Positions 45,134-54,091 are shown, numbered from the stretch's first letter. The stretch: DNA of 64,000 bases from Comamonas testosteroni (GCF_030505195.1 NZ_CP129672.1:2204501-2268500); one strand, 5' to 3'. The notes: generated by a model from the sequence alone, not told the origin. Translations and numbers: made by a program.

Positions 45134-45895
45134 TCAGGATGACTTGCGGCGGCCGCAGGCAGGTGCACTCTGGTGAACATCGCGCCACAGCAGCATCTCG
45201 GCCACGCGCTCGGACTTGTCGTCATCAAAGCCCAGCTTCTGCGCGCGCTCGGCGGGATTGATCCAGGTGCCGAACAGCATGTCCCACAGCGGCAGACCGT
45301 AGTTCTGCGCATGGTGGCCATGCTGATGGTGCACGGTATGCATCTCCGGGCGCTGCAGCACATAGCCAAGCCAGCGCGGCGTGCGTATGTCAGCATGGGT
45401 GAACAGATCGAAGGCCGCCGTCAGCCCCAGGGCCACGGCCGCCGCCGCCGGGCTGGCGCCCAGCACCCAGTAGCTGGAGATCACGCTCAGCAGCATGGCA
45501 GCGCAGGAGTCCAGCGGGTGGGCGTAGAACGAGGTCAGCACCTCGATGCGGCGCGCGCTGTGATGCAGCTGGTGGAACACGCGCCACAGCAGGTCGGACG
45601 CATGGGTGGCACGGTGCCACCAGTAAAAGACAAAGCTGGTGATGAAAAAGCTCAGCAGCCCCACCAGCAGCGGACTCCAGCGTGCACCCACATCGAAAAG
45701 CGCATTCTGGCGAATGCGCTCCTCCAGCAACCAGCCCAGCGCCAGCGTGCAGGCCAGTGTCAGCGCGCCCAGGGCGCTGCTGTAGATCAGCCAGCGCCGG
45801 TCGCAGAGATTGCGCGAGGCGGGCGCAATCACCTCACGCGTGAAGACCACCACGAACAGCAGCGCAATCAGCGGATAGACCAGGTATTCCAGCAC
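45134..45895 (-). CDS. Sterol desaturase/fatty acid hydroxylase family protein
   Basis: A membrane di-iron hydroxylase of about 253 residues with the expected His boxes: HRATHASD, HQLHHSARR and HTVHHQHGHHAQNYG. Four or more hydrophobic helices precede and surround them. It acts on a lipid or sterol-like substrate at the membrane. AAGGGGAG suits a GTG at 45895; another GTG lies at 45904. The substrate is unknown and no lipid genes are adjacent. Confidence 0.88.
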   Translation of the reverse strand: MLEYLVYPLIALLFVVVFTREVIAPASRNLCDRRWLIYSSALGALTLACTLALGWLLEERIRQNALFDVGARWSPLLVGLLSFFITSFVFYWWHRATHASDLLWRVFHQLHHSARRIEVLTSFYAHPLDSCAAMLLSVISSYWVLGASPAAAAVALGLTAAFDLFTHADIRTPRWLGYVLQRPEMHTVHHQHGHHAQNYGLPLWDMLFGTWINPAERAQKLGFDDDKSERVAEMLLWRDVHQSAPACGRRKSS

Positions 45896-45954
45896 GGCAA
45901 ACACTCCCCTTGCGGTTTGCCCTGCAGTCTATCGGCTGATGTGGCTTTGCCGCT

Positions 45955-46917
45955 TTATTGGTGCAATACAAACTGCTCCAGCGGCGTGTCATTGGGCGCG
46001 GCCAGCTGCTTCTTGAGCACCTCGCCCATGGGCAGGTTCAGGTTCACGCTCTTGGGCGCAATGGGCTGCATGAACCATTTGTTGTAGAGCTTGTGCAGCT
46101 CGCCCGAGCGGATCATCTGCAAAATGGCGCCGTCCACGGCCTTCTTGATCTGCGGGTCGTTCTTGCTGAACTGGATGGCAATCGGCTCGGCACCAATCAC
46201 CTCGCCCACGATCTTGTAGCCCTTGGGATTCTTGCTCTGGCCGATCACGCCGGCCAGCATGTTGTCGTCCAGCACAAAGGCATCGACGCGACCCGACTCC
46301 AGCATCAGAAAGCTCTCGAACTGGTCCTTGCTCATCAGCGTCTTGAAGTTCAGCTCGTTGTCGCTGGCGTATTTGCGCAGAATCTGCACCGCCGTCGTGC
46401 CCGCGATCGCGCCCACATTGCGCCCCTGCAGCTGCTTGAAGGAGGTGATGCCCGAGTCGGCACGCACGGCCATGCGCACCTCGCTGACATAGGTGGTCAA
46501 ACCAAACGCCACCTGCTTCTGGCGCGTGAGGTTGTTGGTCATGCTGGCGCAGTTGAAATCGGCCGTGCCGTTGTTGATCAGCGGCATGGTGTTCTGCGGC
46601 GTCAGCACCATGTACTTGATCTGCGCCCTGGGCGCAATCGCCTGCACCACACGCTCGCAGAGGTCCATGTGATAGCCCACAAATTTTTCGTTCGCGCCGA
46701 TCACATAGGACATGGGGACAGCGGCTTCGCGCACGCCCAGCACCACCGTGCCGCCGGCCTGCCAGCGCTGCAGCGTGGGCGATGCGGACAGATCCACGGC
46801 CGTGTCGATATTGGCACCGATCGTGGAGCTCGCCGCTTCAGTCTTGCCCGCAGCCATGGCCGAACCCGCGCATACCAGCGCTGCTGCCAGCCCAACCCAT
46901 TTCGACGACTTGTCCAT
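45955..46917 (-). CDS. Amino-acid-type periplasmic binding protein, orphan
   Basis: A 320-residue family 3 solute-binding protein with signal peptide ending about SAMA-AGK. Segments VPMSYVIGANEKFVGYHMDLCERVVQAI, SMTNNLTRQKQVAFGL and GRVDAFVLDDNMLAGVIG match glutamate/aspartate binding proteins. No permease or ATPase follows. The ATG at 46917 is chosen by signal peptide. It is preceded by a terminator of the DTW gene and has its own short promoter region. Confidence 0.92.
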   Translation of the reverse strand: MDKSSKWVGLAAALVCAGSAMAAGKTEAASSTIGANIDTAVDLSASPTLQRWQAGGTVVLGVREAAVPMSYVIGANEKFVGYHMDLCERVVQAIAPRAQIKYMVLTPQNTMPLINNGTADFNCASMTNNLTRQKQVAFGLTTYVSEVRMAVRADSGITSFKQLQGRNVGAIAGTTAVQILRKYASDNELNFKTLMSKDQFESFLMLESGRVDAFVLDDNMLAGVIGQSKNPKGYKIVGEVIGAEPIAIQFSKNDPQIKKAVDGAILQMIRSGELHKLYNKWFMQPIAPKSVNLNLPMGEVLKKQLAAPNDTPLEQFVLHQ

Positions 46918-46933
46918 CACCCACTCCAGAAAA

Positions 46934-46968
46934 ATAAAAGCGCCGAGACCTCTGGTCATCGGCGCTCA
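46934..46968 (-). terminator. Terminator after the DTW-domain gene
   Basis: AGCGCCGA...TCGGCGCT with inner GACC/GGTC, followed on the minus strand by TTTATTTTT. It separates the DTW gene from the binding protein gene. Confidence 0.8.
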
Positions 46969-47073
46969 TCACCCACCCGATCCGGCACACACCTCATGCA
47001 CTCATGAGGCCCTGGCCCGATTGTCCGTGTTCGTTTATTGCTTTGAGTGGAATGCTTATGCCTGCACGGCGCT

Positions 47074-47919
47074 TCATGCGTCGCGTTTGGCGGGGGGCAT
47101 CCCCATCAGTTCACGCAGGCGCAGGTGAGCACTGCTGGCCTCATCGACCGGCTGCTGGTGCTTGGCCTGCAGATAGCGTTCGGTGAACACGCCCAGATAG
47201 CTCTCCAGCACGCGGCCGGCCTGCATATCGCCGACATCGCCCACCAGCTCCAGACAGAGGGCCGCCACCTCGCTGGTGCAGAAATGGTCGTCGCGCTTGG
47301 ACCTGCGCAACTGATAGCGAGAGATCAGATCCGGATGCAGGCTGAGCACGGGAAAGCCATCGAGATAGGGGCTTTTGCGAAACATCTTGCGCGCCTCGGA
47401 CCAGGTCGCATCCAGCAGTATGAACAGCGGGCGCCTGCCAGGCTGCAGCGCACGGCTGTCGCCGCCGTCCAGCGTCTCCACCACACGCTCGGCGGGCTCG
47501 GCATATTCGCCGGGAAACACCACATAGGGCTGCCATTGTGGATCGGCCAGCAAGGCCCCGAGCTGCGGGTCCACCTCGGTACGCGCCCAGCCGAAAGCAT
47601 GGGTGTCCTTCACCACATCGGCAATCAGCCAGCCCGTGTTGCTGGGCTTGAGCGGCTCGGCATCATGCATCAGCAGGCAGAAGGCTGCGCGCGTGGCCAG
47701 CTCGGGGCGCAACGCGCACATGCAGTGCGAGGGGCGCAAACGGCAGCCCTCGCAGCGCTCGCCCTTGGGGCCGCCGCGCGCCATAAACGGCCGCGTGCTG
47801 CGCGCCAGCCGCGCCAGGCGCAAGCGCGAGACGGCGTGCGGGGGCAGCGTGGAGGCAACGGTTTTCTGCGGGGTCAGAGCGGTGAGAGACAAAGGCGTGG
47901 AAGCGGGCAAGACGGACAC
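47074..47919 (-). CDS. DTW-domain protein (tRNA aminocarboxypropyltransferase)
   Basis: A 281-residue protein of the DTW family, whose E. coli members form acp3U in tRNA using SAM. The signature DATWSEARKM is present near residue 165, with the zinc-site-like cluster CEGCRLRPSHCMCAL near 55 and LHPDLISRYQLRRSKRDDHFCTSEVAA later. The GTG at 47919 is used, but the first 40 residues are weakly family-like and the true start may be further in. It is the first of a minus-strand series. Confidence 0.85.
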   Translation of the reverse strand: MSVLPASTPLSLTALTPQKTVASTLPPHAVSRLRLARLARSTRPFMARGGPKGERCEGCRLRPSHCMCALRPELATRAAFCLLMHDAEPLKPSNTGWLIADVVKDTHAFGWARTEVDPQLGALLADPQWQPYVVFPGEYAEPAERVVETLDGGDSRALQPGRRPLFILLDATWSEARKMFRKSPYLDGFPVLSLHPDLISRYQLRRSKRDDHFCTSEVAALCLELVGDVGDMQAGRVLESYLGVFTERYLQAKHQQPVDEASSAHLRLRELMGMPPAKRDA

Positions 47920-47991
47920 CAGCGGGTTCGGACAGATGCCCGGATTGTCCCGCCTTTGCCAATTCCAGTGCTGACGCTCCCGGAGCGCCGC

Positions 47992-48765
47992 TCAGTCGCA
48001 GTCACCTTGCTCAAAGGTCGGACCACGGCCAAAGCTGAACACCGTGGGCCTGGCATGCCTGAGTCCGGCGGCAATCACGTTCCTGAAGCGCTCCGGCTCG
48101 CAGTTGAATCGCGTGTCCAGCACATAGTCCTCGGACTCTGCCTTGGTCATGGCATCGCGCCAGGCGGCCGTCGCATCCAGCACCTTGCCGTCCACCATGG
48201 GGGCCTGCACCGAGTAATTGATGAAGTTGGTCAGACGCGAGCCCTTGGCCTCCAGATAGACCACGGGGTCGGCGGCATTGCCGCACAGCGTCAGGCAGTC
48301 GGCGTAATAGCGGCTGTCCAGCAAAGGCTCGAAGCTGCCAAAGGTCAGATCGCCGAGCTTGATATCGGGCTGGCCCTCGGACACGTTCAGCACGCTCTTG
48401 AGCGAGAGATTGCAGCTGGGCGCGATATCGATCTCGACAGACTCGATCACCTTGTCGGCTTCGTCGCTGACCAGGGTGATATCGCAGCCGTCGGCGCGGA
48501 ACTGGTGGCGGTGGAATTCCGAACGCATGGCCGGGCCGGCAATCTTTTGCGCATAGGCCAGATTCATGCCTATGGTCTCGGTGCTGAACAACTGGTCGAT
48601 CACACGCTTGGCCTGGGCGGCAGGCGCAGGGGCCGGTGCTGCGGCCGGAGCCTGTGCCGGGGGCGCGGTGGCTTCGGTCTTGGAATCCGAGCAGGCCAGC
48701 AGCAGGGCCGCGCCAGCCATGGCAACGCTCCAGACTCCGCAGCGTTTGATCCAGCAATGAAGCAT
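47992..48765 (-). CDS. Hypothetical lipoprotein with Ala/Pro linker
   Basis: A 257-residue envelope lipoprotein. The lipobox LLLAC near residue 26 is followed by an Ala/Pro-rich spacer, then a C-terminal domain with five or more Cys residues (DGCDITL, PSCNLS, ADCLTLCGN), which may form disulfides. I do not recognise the family. AAGGA lies seven bases before the ATG at 48765, which is preferred to the ATG two codons earlier. It is followed by the DTW gene on the same strand and preceded by the methyltransferase gene. Confidence 0.72.
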   Translation of the reverse strand: MLHCWIKRCGVWSVAMAGAALLLACSDSKTEATAPPAQAPAAAPAPAPAAQAKRVIDQLFSTETIGMNLAYAQKIAGPAMRSEFHRHQFRADGCDITLVSDEADKVIESVEIDIAPSCNLSLKSVLNVSEGQPDIKLGDLTFGSFEPLLDSRYYADCLTLCGNAADPVVYLEAKGSRLTNFINYSVQAPMVDGKVLDATAAWRDAMTKAESEDYVLDTRFNCEPERFRNVIAAGLRHARPTVFSFGRGPTFEQGDCD

Positions 48766-48837
48766 CTGCATATCCTTGTGAGTTCGCAAGCCCCGCAATA
48801 TAGGTGCAGGCCCCGAAATCACCAAGAACGAGAGGTT

Positions 48838-49449
48838 TCAGCCCCCAAGGCACTCCAGCTCGAACAGCGGCATATCCGCCTGACGGCTCAGCCATACGCC
48901 GCCGCCCAGCTCCTTGAAGTGAGGCTGCAGGCCGCGGCGGTACAGCTCGCCACGGTGTCGATACAGGCGCGGGTCGGTCAGATCTTCGTCAATGATGTCG
49001 CGCTCGTAATCCTCACGTGCCACCGCCTCGATATAGAGCCCGCCGCGCGACAGCCGGCCCAGATTGGCCAGTGCCTTTTTCAGATCGGCCGGGCTCAGAT
49101 AGGGCAGCACGCCCTGGCAGATCACCAGATCGAAAGGCTGGCCATCTTTGGGCTGCCAATCCACCACCGAGCCCCGCTCCCAGCCATAGCGCTCGCACAG
49201 ATAGGGGCTGAACTCCACGCCCTGATACTGCACGCCCGGGAAATGCCTCTGCACCGCCTCGCGCCACAGGCCTATGCCGCAGCCCACATCAAGCACCCGC
49301 TGCACTGGCACGCGCAGATACGCAAGATACGAGCAGACGAACGCACCCAGCCGACGCGCGTGCTCGGGGTCGATCACGCTGGTCTTTTTGTCAAAGTAAA
49401 AGCGCTGGTAATACGCCTCGTCAAACCACTCGTTGCTTGCTGATTGCAC
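48838..49449 (-). CDS. Class I SAM-dependent methyltransferase
   Basis: A 203-residue Rossmann methyltransferase. Motif I RVLDVGCGIGLW is near residue 52, motif II near YQGVEFSPYLCERYG, and the acidic motif DLVICQGVLPYLS follows. GGAGG is four bases before a GTG start at 49449; the upstream ATG lacks this. The substrate is not indicated. It forms a minus-strand series with the lipoprotein and DTW genes. Confidence 0.87.
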   Translation of the reverse strand: MQSASNEWFDEAYYQRFYFDKKTSVIDPEHARRLGAFVCSYLAYLRVPVQRVLDVGCGIGLWREAVQRHFPGVQYQGVEFSPYLCERYGWERGSVVDWQPKDGQPFDLVICQGVLPYLSPADLKKALANLGRLSRGGLYIEAVAREDYERDIIDEDLTDPRLYRHRGELYRRGLQPHFKELGGGVWLSRQADMPLFELECLGG

Positions 49450-49612
49450 GCAGCCTCCTTCAAAAAACAAACGGCGCCCGAAGACGCCGAAACTTCAAAA
49501 ACCGACGCTGACTCAGGAAAGAGGCAGCCAGCAAGGGCCCAGGCGCCCCCGCCGCCCCGCAGCGAGGCTGTCGCCCCACCCTCCAGAAGAAGGCGCGCAG
49601 CGCCTCAGAGGG

Positions 49613-49855
49613 TTAAATTCTGCCGACCACGGACCAGCCCTTGCGCTGGTCCTGCTTGTTGTTCTCGTAGTCCCACACCGTGCCGCAGCGCTCGCAGACA
49701 TAACGGGTCACCGTCGCCGTGCTCGAGCCGCGCTCCTCCTTGCGGTTGCCGCGCTGCATCAGTTCGGCATGGCCGGGGGCTTTGCGCCAGTTGCGCTGAA
49801 TGCCGGCACAGGCATCGCACAGATGGTCTTCGGCAGGGGTGGTGGTGTTGGTCAT
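49613..49855 (-). CDS. Small zinc-ribbon-like protein
   Basis: An 80-residue protein with two CxxC pairs, CDAC near residue 13 and CERC near 54, forming a probable zinc ribbon, then a charged C-terminus (WDYENNKQDQRKGWSV). Such small proteins are often called hypothetical in this lineage. The ATG at 49855 lies ten codons after another in-frame start. Function unknown; the ribbon suggests nucleic acid or protein contact. Confidence 0.66.
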   Translation of the reverse strand: MTNTTTPAEDHLCDACAGIQRNWRKAPGHAELMQRGNRKEERGSSTATVTRYVCERCGTVWDYENNKQDQRKGWSVVGRI

Positions 49856-50101
49856 GAAAAAACTACTGAATGTGGTGCAGGTGCCGGACATACGCCCGCG
49901 CTGCAAAGCAGCCATTGTGCCGCCTGCCCCGGTTTTGCACCGGCAGCCGTCGCAGCATCACCGCTTGCAGGTAGGGCATGACCGACCGTGAAGCCGGCCC
50001 GGGCCCGTCTTTTTCCAAGCATCTTCGCCCATATTTGTTACCAAATGATTCGGTATCGCTATTCTTCGGACTTAAGCAAACGAACAACAAGGGAGCGGTT
50101 T

Positions 50102-50458
50102 GTGTACAAGAAAACGTAGCTGGCGGCCTTGGTGGGCACGGGGCTGAGCATGAATGCGCTGCAGATTGCGCAGACCCAGGGCACACCCGAAATCGTGGCC
50201 CTGCTCTGGCTCAGGGCCAAGCCCGCAGCCGTGGAGGCACCTGCTTCGGTCGGCACAGCACCGGCGCTGCTGCAGCCCGCTTCGGCCGATGCCGCTCCTG
50301 TGGACTTCAGTAAGCTCCCGCCTGAGCTGCTGACCGAAATGGATGCCGAAGTGGCCAAGCTGCCTGTATCGGCGGAGCAAAAACAGCTGGCGCGCAACAA
50401 TCTGGCGCGTCAGTCCCTCAAGATCCAGGCCCTGGCCAACGCCCTCAAGTCCCAATAA
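50102..50458 (+). pseudogene. Small exported protein gene with in-frame stop in the signal peptide
   Basis: A GTG at 50102, preceded by AAGGGAG, opens a frame reading MYKKT, then TAG at 50117-50119, then LAALVGTGLSMNALQIAQ and 100 further residues. Without the stop this is a normal signal peptide followed by a small Ala/Pro-rich periplasmic protein that ends ALANALKSQ. Downstream starts (TTG at 50129, ATG at 50150) could give a shorter cytosolic product. A single base change, an amber-suppressed gene or a sequencing error would explain the stop. The family is not recognised. Confidence 0.6.
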
Positions 50459-50520
50459 CGCGGGCTGACTCCTGCCATGTAAAAGGGCCGCTTGCGCAGC
50501 CCTGATTCATGAGGCGTGGA

Positions 50521-50895
50521 TCACGCCTTGGCGGGGCGATAGGCCAGACAGATCTTGTTGCCGTCGGGGTCGCGCAGATAGGCCAGATACATGGAGTCGC
50601 CGCGCCAGCCCGGCGCGTCCTCGACCGACACACCACCCGCTGCCAGGCCAGCCGCATGGGCCGCGTTCACCTGATCGGTGGACTGGGCCAGAAAGCCCGT
50701 GGTCGCGCCATTGCCCGAGCTGGCCGACTCGCCGTTGATGGGCGTGGAGATGGCAAACACGCCAGTGGGGCTGCGGTAGAAGAAGCGGTTCTTGTTGGCA
50801 ACGCCGGGCGCAATGCCGAGCTGACCCAGCAGCGCGTCGTAAAAGCGCTTGCTGGACTCCAGATCATTTACACCCAGCATGATGTGGCTAAACAT
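50521..50895 (-). CDS. VOC-family (glyoxalase-fold) protein
   Basis: A 124-residue vicinal-oxygen-chelate protein: FSHIMLGVNDLESSKRFYDALLG at the start and LRDPDGNKICLAYRP at the end, typical of the glyoxalase/bleomycin-resistance fold. It would bind a metal and act on a small molecule or bind a drug. CAGGAGAC precedes the ATG at 50895. It is divergent from the flavin-reductase-like gene by about 100 bases. Specificity is unknown. Confidence 0.9.
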   Translation of the reverse strand: MFSHIMLGVNDLESSKRFYDALLGQLGIAPGVANKNRFFYRSPTGVFAISTPINGESASSGNGATTGFLAQSTDQVNAAHAAGLAAGGVSVEDAPGWRGDSMYLAYLRDPDGNKICLAYRPAKA

Positions 50896-50998
50896 GGTTG
50901 TCTCCTGGAAAAGCCCTGTTTCGGGCGAAGATGGGAAATCGGCAAGCCATCGTAACGGGAGCTTGCCGTCCTCTTCTGTCACCCATTTTCAGCCCACC

Positions 50999-51574
50999 AT
51001 GCTGCCAGACCATTTCACCCCGGTTCCCCTGGACAAATCCTACCGCCTGCTCAATCACGGCCCCACGGTCATCGTCTCGGCTCAGCATGCGGGCGAGTCC
51101 AATGCCATGAGCGCGGCCTGGGCCTGCGCACTCGATTTCGCGCCGCCCAAGATCAGCGTGGTGCTCGACAAGGCCACGCGCACGCGTGCGCTGGTCGAGG
51201 GCAGCGGCTTCTTCGCCCTGCAGTTGCCCACCGTGCCCCAGGCCGCCCTGACGGTGGGCATAGGCACGGACAGTGCCGTGACCGAAACCCACAAACTCGC
51301 CAAGCATGGCGTGCAGCTGTTCGATGCACCGGGCTTCGATGTCCCGCTGGTGGCAGGCTGCGCCGCCTGGCTGGTCTGCAAGCTGATCCCCGAGCCGCAT
51401 AACCAGCAAAGCTATGACCTGTTCATCGCCGAAGTCGTGGCGGCCTGGGCCGACGAGCGCGTGTTCCGCAATGGACACTGGGAGTTCGGTTCCGCGCCTG
51501 CCGAGCTGCGCACCCTGCACTATGTGGCGGGCGGGCAGTTCTTCGCGATTGGCGAATCGGTGCTCGTGAAATAG
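50999..51574 (+). CDS. Flavin reductase-like FMN-binding protein
   Basis: A 191-residue split-barrel flavoprotein of the flavin reductase domain family, with the phosphate-binding SNAMSAAWACALDFAPPKISVVLDKATRTRALVE motif and the downstream ALQLPTVPQAALTVGIGTDSA block. It probably reduces FMN with NAD(P)H or binds FMN for another oxidoreductase. The ATG at 50999 starts the family region. It is followed at 17 bases by a full dispersed repeat copy. Confidence 0.9.
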   Translation: MLPDHFTPVPLDKSYRLLNHGPTVIVSAQHAGESNAMSAAWACALDFAPPKISVVLDKATRTRALVEGSGFFALQLPTVPQAALTVGIGTDSAVTETHKLAKHGVQLFDAPGFDVPLVAGCAAWLVCKLIPEPHNQQSYDLFIAEVVAAWADERVFRNGHWEFGSAPAELRTLHYVAGGQFFAIGESVLVK

Positions 51575-51590
51575 AAGCTCTCATGGCTGC

Positions 51591-51625
51591 ATCGCTTATG
51601 TATCAAGCGCTGGCAGCTATCAAAA
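51591..51625 (+). repeat. Dispersed extragenic repeat, copy 8
   Basis: ATCGCTTATGTATCAAGCGC then TGGCAGCTATCAAAA. Full consensus copy, 17 bases after the flavin-reductase stop codon. Confidence 0.85.
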
Positions 51626-51821
51626 TAATTCGCACTTTGCCGTAACGGCCACTGACACCCTCAGGCGCCCTGGCCCGCAGCGCCTGCGCACCCGGGTATT
51701 TGTAACCACCTTCATTTAGACTGCATCACTGACCGAGATATCAAACAACCCATGACTGCAGGTGCCGTACCGCCGCACAAGGCAGCGATCTCTGCTATCA
51801 ATCACCGCGAAGTGACAGGCA

Positions 51822-52640
51822 ATGGCGCAAGAGTTTTTCGATCCCGTGCTGTTCATCAAAGAAGATGCGCCGGCGTCGGTCGATCTGTCGCAGACACCGT
51901 TTTTCTGCAATATCCACGGGTTCCCGCACTATTGCGCAGAGCCGCCCACAGGCTTGAAGCTGCTGGAGCCCGCCACCAGTGACCCCGAGGCCGTCATCGG
52001 CAACGCATACCGCGTCCTTTCTGCGACCACCACCCACCCCGACCCCAAGTACGGCAATCAGACCAGACTGGAGTTCCTGGCCGATCAGGTCGAGTACGAA
52101 GCCATTGCAGTCACGCATCAAACTGCAGCGGCCTTCGGCATGACGCTGATTGAGCCGGGCCAGGGAGTTCGCATCACCAGCCCCCAACCACATCTTTCGC
52201 TGGTCGACTATGAGTACGGCATGTTTGCCGGGCACCGCTCGCCCTATGAGGGAACCGGCTACCGCCTGCTGGGCAAGGTCTGTACCGACCTCGAACATCA
52301 CGATTTCCCGCATGTCTTCACCTCCATCGACCCGCACCTGCCGCTGGTGATTTCGGTGGGAAAGTACTGGCCACAGCAGCAGAAAATCTGTCTGGCCGAC
52401 CTCTGGCTGCCTCGTGGCATGGCCTTGTATGTGCCTCCCCGGCCCAATCTGCCCGGGCAGACTTGCCTGGATCTGCACGGCAACCGCAATTCGGCCCTGG
52501 CCTGCTGGCGCGGGATAGAACGCTCCAGCGTCAAAACCCAGACCCTGCTGCAGACCGAAGGCGGCTATTTCTACTGGTTCTGGAACGAGCTGCCCACCAC
52601 CCACCCTCTTCTCGATCTGACAGGAGCGTCCCATGCTTGA
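51822..52640 (+). CDS. Unrecognised protein coupled to a histidine kinase
   Basis: A 272-residue soluble protein that I cannot place. It is rich in aromatic residues, His and Pro, with motifs such as PHYCAEPPTGLKLLEP, NAYRVLSATTTHPDPKYGNQTRLEFLADQVEYEA and GGYFYWFWNELPTTHPLLD. There is no signal peptide or membrane segment. It overlaps the downstream kinase gene by eight bases, so translation is coupled, which suggests that it senses a signal for, or is controlled by, that kinase. The ribosome-binding site is weak. Confidence 0.7.
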   Translation: MAQEFFDPVLFIKEDAPASVDLSQTPFFCNIHGFPHYCAEPPTGLKLLEPATSDPEAVIGNAYRVLSATTTHPDPKYGNQTRLEFLADQVEYEAIAVTHQTAAAFGMTLIEPGQGVRITSPQPHLSLVDYEYGMFAGHRSPYEGTGYRLLGKVCTDLEHHDFPHVFTSIDPHLPLVISVGKYWPQQQKICLADLWLPRGMALYVPPRPNLPGQTCLDLHGNRNSALACWRGIERSSVKTQTLLQTEGGYFYWFWNELPTTHPLLDLTGASHA

Positions 52641-53697
52641 AGCCCGCCCCCGCCTGCGCACCCTCGAACCCGACACGGACAACGGCCTCTACCAGACGCT
52701 GCTGGAATCCACCCTGGCGATTCCCTTCAAGATTGACTGGACCACGAAGAAATACAGCTATATCGGCCCGCAGATCGCTGATCTGCTGGGCTGGAGCCCC
52801 GAGAGCTGGGAGACCGTGAACGACTGGGCCGAACGCATCCACCCCGACGAGCGCGAGCAAACCGTCTCGCGCTGCGTGGAGCTGTGCCTGGCGGGCGTGG
52901 ATCACGAGGCCGAGTATCGTGCGCTGACCAGCGACAACCGCTTTGTCTGGGTCAAGGAAGTCGTGCATGTGCTGTGCGACGAACAGGGCCAGCCCACAGC
53001 GCTGATCGGCTTCACCTTCGACATCACCGAGCAGAAAAAATCCGAGCATTTGCGGGCCGAGCTGGAAGCCCAGAAGCTCTCCAACGCGCGCCTGCAGGAG
53101 CGCCTGCGCCTGACACACGACCTGCACGACGGCCTGGGCGGCGAGCTGGTCCACATGATTGCTTCCGTCGAGCAGGGCAGCGAAGCCCTGACCCGGACTC
53201 AGGTGCTGTCCATGCTCAAGCTCATCCGCAACGATCTGCGCCAGAGCATAGACAGCAACGCCTCGGCCCAGGTGCGCGTACCAGCCACTCCACAGGAATG
53301 GCTGGCACCCTTGCGCCGCCGCTTCAACGACCTGTTCGAGGCCCTGGGTGTGCGCTGCGACTGGCAGTTTCCGCAAAGCTGGAGCCAGCCGCCCAACGCG
53401 CTGCAATACCTGGCGCTGACCCGGCTGATCGAAGAGGCGCTGACCAACGTCATCAAGCATAGCCAGGCCCGCCATGTGCGCCTGTCCCTGGAGCAGCCTC
53501 AAGCGCAGGAGCTCCTGCTGGAGATCGAGGACGACGGCGTGGGCTTTGATGTGCAGGCCGTGGAGGCATCGGGCCTGGGCGTTGGCATGCGCTCCATGGC
53601 GGTGCGCATTGCGCGGGTCGGTGGCCTGCTGGGGATTGAGTCGTCGCCGGGGCGGACGGCGCTGACGGCGAGGGTGGTGCTGGGTTCTGAGGACTGA
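52633..53697 (+). CDS. Cytosolic PAS histidine kinase, HisKA_3 type
   Basis: A 354-residue sensor kinase. A PAS domain occupies about residues 30-140 (WTTKKYSYIGPQIADLLGW, then FVWVKEVVHVLCDEQGQPTALIGFTFDITEQ). The dimerisation/phosphoacceptor segment RLTHDLHDGLGGELVHMI has its likely His at 165, and the HATPase domain has EALTNVIKHSQA and DDGVGFD. It has no membrane segment, so it senses a cytosolic signal. This kinase class usually pairs with a LuxR-type response regulator, but none is encoded nearby; a repeat-filled desert follows. Confidence 0.88.
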   Translation: MLEARPRLRTLEPDTDNGLYQTLLESTLAIPFKIDWTTKKYSYIGPQIADLLGWSPESWETVNDWAERIHPDEREQTVSRCVELCLAGVDHEAEYRALTSDNRFVWVKEVVHVLCDEQGQPTALIGFTFDITEQKKSEHLRAELEAQKLSNARLQERLRLTHDLHDGLGGELVHMIASVEQGSEALTRTQVLSMLKLIRNDLRQSIDSNASAQVRVPATPQEWLAPLRRRFNDLFEALGVRCDWQFPQSWSQPPNALQYLALTRLIEEALTNVIKHSQARHVRLSLEQPQAQELLLEIEDDGVGFDVQAVEASGLGVGMRSMAVRIARVGGLLGIESSPGRTALTARVVLGSED

Positions 53698-53714
53698 GAT
53701 TTTTGGGCTGTGGG

Positions 53715-53745
53715 GCTTGTGTAATAAGCGCTGGCAGCTATCGAT
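53715..53745 (+). repeat. Dispersed extragenic repeat, copy 9
   Basis: GCTTGTGTAATAAGCGC then TGGCAGCTATCGAT; 18 bases after the kinase stop codon. Confidence 0.75.
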
Positions 53746-53767
53746 GTAGATTCATTTTTGTCGCCTG

Positions 53768-53960
53768 CGACAGAGGCCGTGCCGGCCGCGCCGGGTCTCG
53801 CCCCGGCAGGCGAGTTACCTTTCTTGCTCGCACAAGAAACGTAACCCAAAGAATGCGCCCCGACTGTCCGCGTCCCTGCGCTTCGCTACGGGCAAACCTG
53901 CATCACGCCATTCAGGCTGCGGTGCGGCAAAACTCGCTTTGCGCTACGCGCGCCGCTCAA
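53768..53960 (+). repeat. Composite repeat, plus-oriented copy
   Basis: Ordered words: GCCGGGTCTCGCCCCGGC; CTTTCTTGCTCGCACAAGAAACGTAACC; CTGCGCTTCGCTACGGGCAAACCTGC; GTGCGGCAAAACTCGC. The same words, diverged and in the same order, occur on the minus strand at about 54445-54260, so the pair forms a large inverted repeat. Confidence 0.7.
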
Positions 53961-54091
53961 ACAGGTTGCCGCAAATTTGATGTCAAAGCATTGGCACTCT
54001 GCGGTGCCAATGCCCGCAGCCCGAACCGCGTGCCGCAGGCGCAGACACACGGGTGAATGCGCCTGCGAGAGCTATGAGCAAATCGGGCTGT

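Noticed and set aside
47047..49443. 800-codon plus-strand frame opposite the DTW, lipoprotein and methyltransferase genes
   Set aside because: Entirely antisense to three supported genes, with biased composition and no recognisable domain.
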